Shown here piece by piece: positions 61,101-64,000 of a DNA stretch of 64,000 bases. The notes beneath the pieces were generated by a model. The model did not search any database, had not been told where the DNA came from, and worked only from the letters and a program-made list of their open reading frames with translations. The position numbers and the translations under genes are program-made. The stretch's first letter is position 1, and every line of letters begins with the position of its first letter. This DNA is from Melieria omissa (taxonomy: Eukaryota > Arthropoda > Insecta > Diptera > Ulidiidae). The DNA is taken from NCBI GenBank assembly GCA_963971225.1, contig OZ020268.1:115846572-115910571 (forward strand). Reading direction: 5' to 3'.

Positions 61101-63779
61101 AAAAACAACATCAGCCAAATGGCCATATCCAACGGGTTTTATTCTTCACATCACTAACTTGTCCCAACAGCTCGAATTTTTCCACCAATTTCTGTTTTGC
61201 GGTCCGACAAGGACAACGAACCAAAAATGCTTTAGTTTTGCGAACTGTGACTGCAAGATTTTCACCATTTTTGTAGTGAATTTTAGTAATTTCAATGCGT
61301 TGTTGAAGCGTGTATCGTTCCATTTTAGTAATGGCGTAGTTTCTACTTGTCAAATGTCAAAGAATAAAAGCTTCAAAGTGGCAGCTACCGAAATACCGGG
61401 TGATTCAAAATAACACCTCTTGTTGGAAAACCCTATATCTAACAAAATGGGAGAGTTAAAAGCTTGTTGACAATCTTTTTAGTCAAATTGTCACGCATTA
61501 TATAATAATAAGCCCTCTTCTTATAATTTATATGAAATTTAATTATTGATAATATTAAACTAATTTTAGAAGCATACGCCAACAATTATAGCCTTAGCAA
61601 CATACAATTGCCACTGCTGCCCCCGTGGTAATTGCAATTAAATACATATATCACATGTTTCTAAAATTAAGTACGAAAAATTGCGCATCATCTAACTTAA
61701 TTGAAAATCAGTGCGGCGTAACCTTTTTTTGATCAAATCTCAACACCAAATAATTCGCACATTAAATTGAGATAATTAATAATTTGGCTTCGATTTAGTT
61801 ATGTTGTTATATAAAACTGACGAAAAAGCAAATTGTCACGCCATCGTATTAAAAATAAGTGCAGTGCCTTAATTGCCCATGAGTGGGATCGGATCAGTGG
61901 CCACGTTTATGCGAGTTTTAATTTTCGAATTTCCAAGCAACGGCACATTGCAGCGACCTAACGTTGTATTTGCGTATTCAATTGACAAATTAGTCGCATC
62001 TAAACAGCAACAGTCGATGCAATAGTTGTGACACAACACCAGCATCTAAAAGCCGCACTGCGCACCCGTCGATGCGGTCGTTAGACGGCGCCAATCAGTA
62101 AGTTTTATTGTGGATGACACAATTGATTGCAGTAATTATCGCTTTGAAAATGAAAGTCGACAGCGTGCCAGTAGCTGCGGCAAAGGGCTCAAGTTCATTG
62201 TTGTTGATCAATTCCGATTTATTTTGCTGTACAATTTTCTCACCTGACTGTTGTTAATGGCGCTGTCGCATTTGGTACGTTGTCGGATGAATGGCGTTGT
62301 TTGTGCGGGAAAATTGCCACTGAATGCATTTAAAAATGCATTAATTTGTCATACAAGTTGACGGCATGTATAGCTGTCTGCTATTTCGTATAAATATTTA
62401 TTTGTTTGCTTGTACTTTGCAAATATGCAATAATAAAGTAAACTGATTAGTTAGTTGCTATTCGATTTACTTGCCAAGGGCTAACTATTCAAATTGGCTA
62501 CAAATATGCGGGAAATGTCAACTGCCGTAACACAAGAGGTGCATTTGATCGATGGATCGGTGGGTGTGTGGTAAACTGCATTTAATGCGAATGCACAGTA
62601 GCGATTTAATTAATTAATTATTTATTTATTTTTAATTTATTTCAAGATAATGATAACCGACTTGGTTTCAAATTCTAGAAATTTCCTTGATACAAACTTG
62701 AGCCTGCGAGTGTTAAGTAATTGAAGGGTTAGCAGTTGCACATTCCACATATCCGACCCAATAATACTTTAGCTAAGTGTGTTGTTTAATCAAGCTTTGG
62801 CTTCCTTTATCATCACATACGCTGATTGCAGTGCGTGAGATAACAAAAAAGAGTTTCCAATCGATTTGGGAGGAATCATAGTGGGCGACAACTGCGTGCC
62901 GCCTGCGTTGGTGTCTACCCAGTTGCGTCATGACGCCTACGCCTACAATGAGCATCCGTCAAGTTATGCACAGAAAAAAATAATTATTGGCAATCAGCAT
63001 AAGCGTTGAAAGCAGAACTTGGAACCTGTAATGAACGTATTCTTGTAATGAGTTCAGTTTTTGATTATTCTTTCAATTTTGAACGCAATGCTCTTTTATT
63101 TTCGTAGTGACCTTTTTTATTTCATCGCTTTGCACTTTTCGACGGAGGAAATTCTTATTTGTAATCCCATAGCTTTTCATTCTTTCTTGACCAACGCTCA
63201 GGGGGCGACACTGACAGTTTGACCAATGTGTTGATTTTAGACTAACCGAGAGGTTAGGGACGACTAGAATGAGTAGGGAGTAATTCCAGACTTAAACATT
63301 TAATGAAACACTACCTCACGACCCCTTACAACTCAGAAATTATAAATCACAGAATTCAATTCATTATTTTCATTGAGTTATTGGCTCAAATTGCAGTTTA
63401 CCTACAAGCGCCAGAGTGCAGCTAGGCTGTGTCATGACACCTACGCCTGTCATTTACATCAGTAGCATATATACATACAAACATACATATGTACAACACC
63501 TACGTTTCCGCCTACAATCTTATCAACCCATCAAAATGAAGCAAATGCCATTGCACTGTCCCTCTTCGGTGTTTGCACTCACCCACAGATGATGATGCCG
63601 AAGCACTGCACAAGCGCTGGATAGAAGTTATCCATGGAGACGACCGGATCATGATCTGGCGCTGCTGTCGTCGTGGTGTCTGCCGCCAGTGTTGAAATTT
63701 CGAACACATCGTCCATGTCCACGTCGGCGGTCTCAGCGGCGGCGTTGAACAAATTACCCAAAACCATTGAACTATCCAT
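36992..63779 (-). CDS. anchor: anchor / GPR155 (LYCHOS) orthologue, 14 coding exons, complete
   Basis: Joined minus-strand exons 63779-63583, 41776-41487, 41430-41291, 41222-40897, 40833-40668, 40597-40358, 40284-40093, 40022-39869, 39542-39450, 39372-39039, 38963-38756, 38687-38512, 38437-38312 and 37193-36992 give 2844 nt, or 947 residues. All junctions are GT-AG and in phase. Residues about 50-400 match the PIN-like (auxin efflux carrier) transporter fold; about 405-590 the GPCR-like helices; about 600-710 a Ser/Thr/Asp-rich loop; about 765-838 two more helices; about 855-945 a DEP domain. Human GPR155 is 870 residues with the same order. In mammals the protein sits in the lysosomal membrane and reports cholesterol to mTORC1; the Drosophila gene is linked to wing growth and BMP signalling (from memory). 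The start codon has the fly-like context AACAATGG. Intron 1 is 21.8 kb and full of transposons; intron 13 holds a tandem repeat. No poly(A) site could be fixed. Confidence 0.93.
37194..38311 (-). repeat. anchor intron 13: AT-rich tandem repeat of about 0.4 kb, three degenerate copies
   Basis: Copies start near 37215, 37641 and 38040. Each has the order AAAGTTCGAG, AAGTTAAGCAAATAAA, AACTGCGTCTTACAAAAG and TGTTTTGACAAAAATTAAAT in variant form. No splice signals or coding sequence are visible inside. Confidence 0.75.
38312..38437 (-). CDS. anchor: anchor exon 13: start of DEP domain
   Basis: Encodes about residues 839-880, including CEQFRNHHLESCKKAIAKDK, the first helix region of the DEP domain. 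The donor AG/GTGGGA is weaker than the others but is required by phase and by the match into exon 14. Confidence 0.9.
38512..38687 (-). CDS. anchor: anchor exon 12: last helix pair
   Basis: Encodes GLAVAIWTLIMEGMSGIYLE, then LSFLDAFLNFGQSLIVLAVF. The LNFGQ segment aligns with FNFGQ in human GPR155. A longer open reading frame on the same strand here is in the wrong frame; the correct frame has no internal start codon. Confidence 0.92.
38756..38963 (-). CDS. anchor: anchor exon 11: loop end and penultimate helix
   Basis: Encodes about residues 711-780. A Cys-containing charged stretch (NCGASTSRQNCQNVIERYEE) leads to DEHQTLRHTVLLIILLCSMF, matching the human QLTRHVLLCLLLI segment that opens the last helix pair. 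Confidence 0.92.
39039..39372 (-). CDS. anchor: anchor exon 10: large low-complexity cytosolic loop
   Basis: Encodes about residues 600-710, rich in Ser, Thr, Asn and Asp, with SYSSSDDDDI (a likely casein kinase 2 type site) and a Thr run. Human GPR155 has a loop of similar position and length, also poorly conserved. The acceptor GACGCCAG is chosen because it keeps phase with exon 9. Confidence 0.82.
39450..39542 (-). CDS. anchor: anchor exon 9: helix end and basic juxtamembrane segment
   Basis: A 93-nt exon. It completes the helix (TVGCLVMHQ) and encodes the basic RYKKRYEKYLTYARELSN cytosolic segment. It is supported by TTGCAG and GTAATT splice sites, an open frame and phase agreement on both sides. 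Confidence 0.85.
39869..40022 (-). CDS. anchor: anchor exon 8: GPCR-like helices
   Basis: Encodes residues 518-568, from IAFAWGVPALISGMLVLF to a second helix, AAITVFMLVMCFI. It ends in phase 1 at a GTGTGT donor. Confidence 0.94.
40093..40284 (-). CDS. anchor: anchor exon 7: GPCR-like helices
   Basis: Exactly 64 codons, residues 454-517. It includes SSRLWTGILAITLLFLQ, matching the human segment around YLWTGLLAISLFLL. The acceptor is TGACAG and the donor GTAAGT. Confidence 0.95.
40358..40597 (-). CDS. anchor: anchor exon 6: end of transporter fold and first GPCR-like helix
   Basis: Exactly 80 codons, residues 374-453. It covers the last transporter helix (MSAPLMFISAKMI), the linker DVFSFDISV and the helix CAWMLLLLIATKR, then RMPHRITLCLILSQ. 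Both junctions fall on codon boundaries. Confidence 0.94.
40668..40833 (-). CDS. anchor: anchor exon 5: end of transporter domain
   Basis: Encodes about residues 318-373 with YGTFPAAPGAFVIATQ, a strongly conserved helix break of the GPR155 transporter half. A possible N-glycosylation site, NDTT, lies in the preceding loop. The donor GTAAGC follows a complete codon. Confidence 0.95.
40897..41222 (-). CDS. anchor: anchor exon 4: transporter domain, second inverted repeat
   Basis: Encodes residues 210-317. A Cys-rich linker (CPDTCPAEQ) leads into helices with AGAFVFPHGLPEIM and FSATALFLLGLKIVG. The exon ends mid-codon at a GTTAGT donor; joining to exon 5 restores KILVLPLV, which fixes the splice site. 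Confidence 0.93.
41291..41430 (-). CDS. anchor: anchor exon 3: transporter domain helices
   Basis: Encodes about residues 163-209, starting VMALYKDVHPEYASYLY and followed by the hydrophobic LMAPISLAILNPIA, both close to human GPR155. It ends in a lysine-rich cytosolic stretch, KIMKNKNEV, exactly on a codon boundary. Confidence 0.95.
41487..41776 (-). CDS. anchor: anchor exon 2: transporter domain, TM1 end to TM3 and the QSNDF motif
   Basis: Opens with the rest of Gly66 and YIAGR, the conserved end of TM1 in GPR155, and closes with QSNDFAIGYPI, the unwound-helix signature of this PIN-like family. The acceptor is TTGCAG, the donor GTATGT. Antisense open frames over this exon are shadows. Confidence 0.95.
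43353..44851. mobile_element. hAT-like MITE, CAGTGTTGCCA ends, middle shell of the nest
   Basis: Begins CAGTGTTGCCAGATG and ends with the complement of CAGTGTTGCCACCTAG. Flanking 8-mers GGAAATGT and GGAATATT agree at five of eight positions. Subterminal CTCCTAAA-type words repeat inside both ends. It lies within the element at 43150 and contains the one at 43503. Confidence 0.55.
43503..44470. mobile_element. 968-bp TIR element, GGGGAATTC ends, core of the nest
   Basis: Both ends carry GGGGAATTCTTTGTAAGGTG and are flanked by TA. The word GTAAGGTGCCAC or its complement occurs several times near the right end, with a GGTGGCAC variant in the centre. TA target duplication suggests Tc1/mariner-type mobilisation. 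No open frame is present. Confidence 0.8.
45771..46745. mobile_element. hAT MITE with ATCCCGGGATT palindrome clusters
   Basis: Ends TAGGGATCGCAA and TTGCGATGCCTA with a perfect 8-bp duplication GTAGACAT (45763-45770, 46746-46753). Many copies of the palindrome ATCCCGGGAT sit just inside both ends. It contains the TTAA element at 46000. Confidence 0.9.
46000..46344. mobile_element. TTAA-flanked MITE nested in hAT MITE
   Basis: TTAA at 45996-45999 and 46345-46348. Ends are CCCTTCAATTCCCA and, inverted, CTCTTCAATTCCCA, a 14-bp TIR with one mismatch. 345 bp, no coding capacity. Confidence 0.8.
46957..47456. mobile_element. TTAA-flanked MITE, CCCTTATGTGTGTG family
   Basis: 500 bp between TTAA at 46953-46956 and 47457-47460. 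Ends are CCCTAGTGTGTGTG and, inverted, CCCTTATGTGTGTG. Both are followed inside by ATGGGGTACCC. Confidence 0.8.
48550..49182. mobile_element. TTAA-flanked element containing a long hairpin
   Basis: TTAA at 48546-48549 and 49183-49186. The ends are only weakly inverted (CCTATTG... against CCCATAAAAG). Inside, 48616-48728 pairs with 48750-48862 as near-perfect 113-bp arms around a 21-bp loop; shared blocks include TCTAGCTGGAGTTATCA and CTTGTGGAGGTC. Confidence 0.72.
49385..49596. repeat. ATTAA then AAAAT pentanucleotide array
   Basis: Nearly perfect TAAAT repeats from about 49420 to 49550, changing abruptly to AAAAT units to 49594. Confidence 0.95.
51690..51900 (+). mobile_element. Fragment of an RTE-type retrotransposon tail
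   Basis: One frame reads WCDQLAKDAQSRGAWRKLLR with stops, then TVTL and RIVMTSK. The same segment occurs at 59210-59310 (WCDQLEPSRKA...RELLRQT), so both are remnants of one family. Confidence 0.55.
52088..52735 (+). mobile_element. Non-LTR retrotransposon 3' end: RNase H tail, C-terminal Cys-His region
   Basis: 52088-52321 encodes the RNase H end, WVPGHKGIEGNEEVDVIAKQ. 52314-52649 encodes LVGVLTGHCLVAAHAHRMGI, then CRKCMEVGSRETLQHLLCHC, the Cys-His pattern common at the C-terminus of I/R1/LOA-type elements. Two overlapping frames imply one shift. The element ends in three AACCT units (52717-52732). Confidence 0.82.
54440..55690 (-). mobile_element. Non-LTR retrotransposon, RNase H and C-terminal region, minus strand
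   Basis: 55689-55363 encodes RNase H motifs FFTDGSKTYKGTGAGW and GVCSDSQVALKALENARVTS. 54955-54515 encodes RRMIGLITGHNPWGQHMANM, CMSFLEEVDSTEHFLCACPA and LYDLLRFINESGKF. A hAT MITE at 55141-55288 splits the two parts. The 5' reverse transcriptase is missing. Confidence 0.85.
55141..55288. mobile_element. 148-bp hAT MITE inserted in the non-LTR element
   Basis: Ends CAGTGGCGGATTTTGAGGG and CTGGATCCGCGCCTG. The 8-bp flanks CCGTAGTG and CCGCAGTG differ at one base. Internal runs of C lie near both ends. Confidence 0.82.
57451..58034. mobile_element. hAT MITE with CAGTGTTG ends and perfect target duplication
   Basis: 584 bp. ACTGAGAC at 57443-57450 and 58035-58042. Ends are CAGTGTTGTGACTAATATATT and, inverted, CAGTGTTGGGACTTATTACTT. 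Subterminal GTAACTAGTTAC and AGTAATATTAC motifs repeat. No open frame is present. Confidence 0.9.
58880..59330 (+). mobile_element. Decayed RTE-type non-LTR retrotransposon, reverse transcriptase C-terminus
   Basis: The frame at 58914-59219 reads GTIRIGDDYRIRTQNNLYEL, FKNIHLAQLIN and KEVFDAVVAGRRQ, matching the region after the reverse transcriptase in many insect RTE-like elements. After a shift, WCDQLEPSRKA and RELLRQTIIW follow. Clade assignment is from memory of motif order. Confidence 0.6.
59532..60571. mobile_element. Dispersed repeat with three internal tandem copies of about 270 bp
   Basis: Opens CTAGCTGACCCCGCGAAC and closes with AAATCGGTCAAGCCGTTTC, GGAGGAGTACGGTAACAAAC and GACACGAGAATTTTATATA, conserved in a repeat family widespread in arthropods (class uncertain, perhaps RTE-derived). 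Inside, GGTGCCA(C/T)GCCC blocks recur near 59760, 60024 and 60294, each followed by GGTAGGTTCGTACTAAGTTT or a variant. Confidence 0.7.
60987..61435 (-). mobile_element. TIR element with DUF4817-like helix-turn-helix ORF
   Basis: 449 bp with TIRs GGGTTTTCCAACAAGAGGTG at both ends and TA flanks (60985-60986, 61436-61437). The minus-strand frame 61323-61111 encodes MERYTLQQRIEITKIHYKNG, then ENLAVTVRKTKAF and CRTAKQKLVEKFELLGQVSD, like the N-terminal DUF4817 domain found with some Tc1/mariner-type transposases. The catalytic part is deleted. Confidence 0.75.
63583..63779 (-). CDS. anchor: anchor exon 1: N-terminus and first half of TM1
   Basis: Encodes residues 1-65 plus two bases of codon 66. 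The first 50 residues are acidic and Thr-rich with no signal peptide. TM1 begins FYPALVQCFGIIICG, matching the start of the human GPR155 transporter domain. The donor is GTGAGT. The position of human Glu48 is Gln58 here (codon CAG). Confidence 0.92.
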
Positions 63780-64000
63780 TGTTTTCGCTCTTTGCCCTTT
63801 ATTTCTGTACAAATGCAATTTTTCAGTCGAATTTTCGCCCTGCGTTGTTATATTAATGCGGCGACTGCATAATTAGCATCGAATGGGTGGCTGAAAAGCC
63901 CGCCGTCACACGCACTGTCACACTGATTAGTGCGACAATTCCTTTCTTGGCTGAATTAAATTTCGCAAATTTTTATTGCAGAAATACACCGAATTTGCAC

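Larger units (their letters stand above)
41777..63582 (-). other. anchor intron 1 (21.8 kb), transposon-rich
   Basis: Runs from the GTGAGT donor after exon 1 to the TTGCAG acceptor before exon 2. It contains the mobile elements listed separately between 43150 and 61435. The stretches 41777-43149, 45218-45762, 47461-48545, 49600-51660, 52740-54430, 55700-57442, 58043-58850 and 61438-63582 show no supportable gene. Confidence 0.88.

Overview
The window is AT-rich dipteran nuclear DNA. Long introns, CA and pentanucleotide microsatellites, GT-AG splicing and a dense load of mariner, hAT, TTAA-target and non-LTR elements suggest a higher fly. A tephritid fruit fly is my best guess; this is inference from style and gene content, not from a species marker.

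Two host genes can be supported, both on the minus strand. The main one is an apparently complete 14-exon gene, start codon at 63777-63779 and stop at 36992-36994. It encodes a 947-residue orthologue of human GPR155/LYCHOS, called anchor in Drosophila: a PIN-like transporter fold, a GPCR-like helix block, a low-complexity loop, two more helices and a C-terminal DEP domain. I rebuilt every exon by reading GT-AG junctions, and the phases agree throughout. Upstream of its 3' end on the map lies the first coding exon (23717-23940) of a rhodopsin-family GPCR that resembles insect prostanoid-type receptors. Its other exons were not found, so positions 1-23716 are probably its first intron or downstream sequence.

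The rest is mostly transposable elements. From left to right: AT-rich degenerate repeats (1-1600); a deleted irritans-type mariner (3313-3842); a TTAA-flanked MITE (4051-4542); a nest of an inverted copy of that MITE with two further insertions (6089-7846); two pogo-like MITEs (9793-10212); a decayed non-LTR element (about 10450-11280); another TTAA MITE (11645-12059); a recent hAT derivative with a perfect target duplication (12293-13126); an element with a Myb/SANT-like ORF (about 16322-17001); a foldback element (17556-17985); a pogo/Tigger-like MITE (20000-20506); an AGATT array (20516-20786); a CACTA-like element (25880-26823); two copies of a hAT MITE (29448-29969, 32639-33059); and a dead Tc1 (33449-34470).

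Intron 1 of the anchor gene (41777-63582, 21.8 kb) is a layered TE deposit: a three-level nest at 43150-45214, a hAT MITE holding a TTAA MITE (45771-46745), two more TTAA MITEs (one a long hairpin), an ATTAA array, several non-LTR tails, a hAT MITE (57451-58034), a dispersed repeat with internal tandem copies (59532-60571) and an element with a DUF4817-like helix-turn-helix ORF (60987-61435).

No tRNA, rRNA, CRISPR or operon-type features were seen. I found no clear undescribed biochemical system. The most informative points are the glutamine at the position matching the human LYCHOS cholesterol-site glutamate, the diversity of TTAA-target elements, and several TIR families I could not assign.
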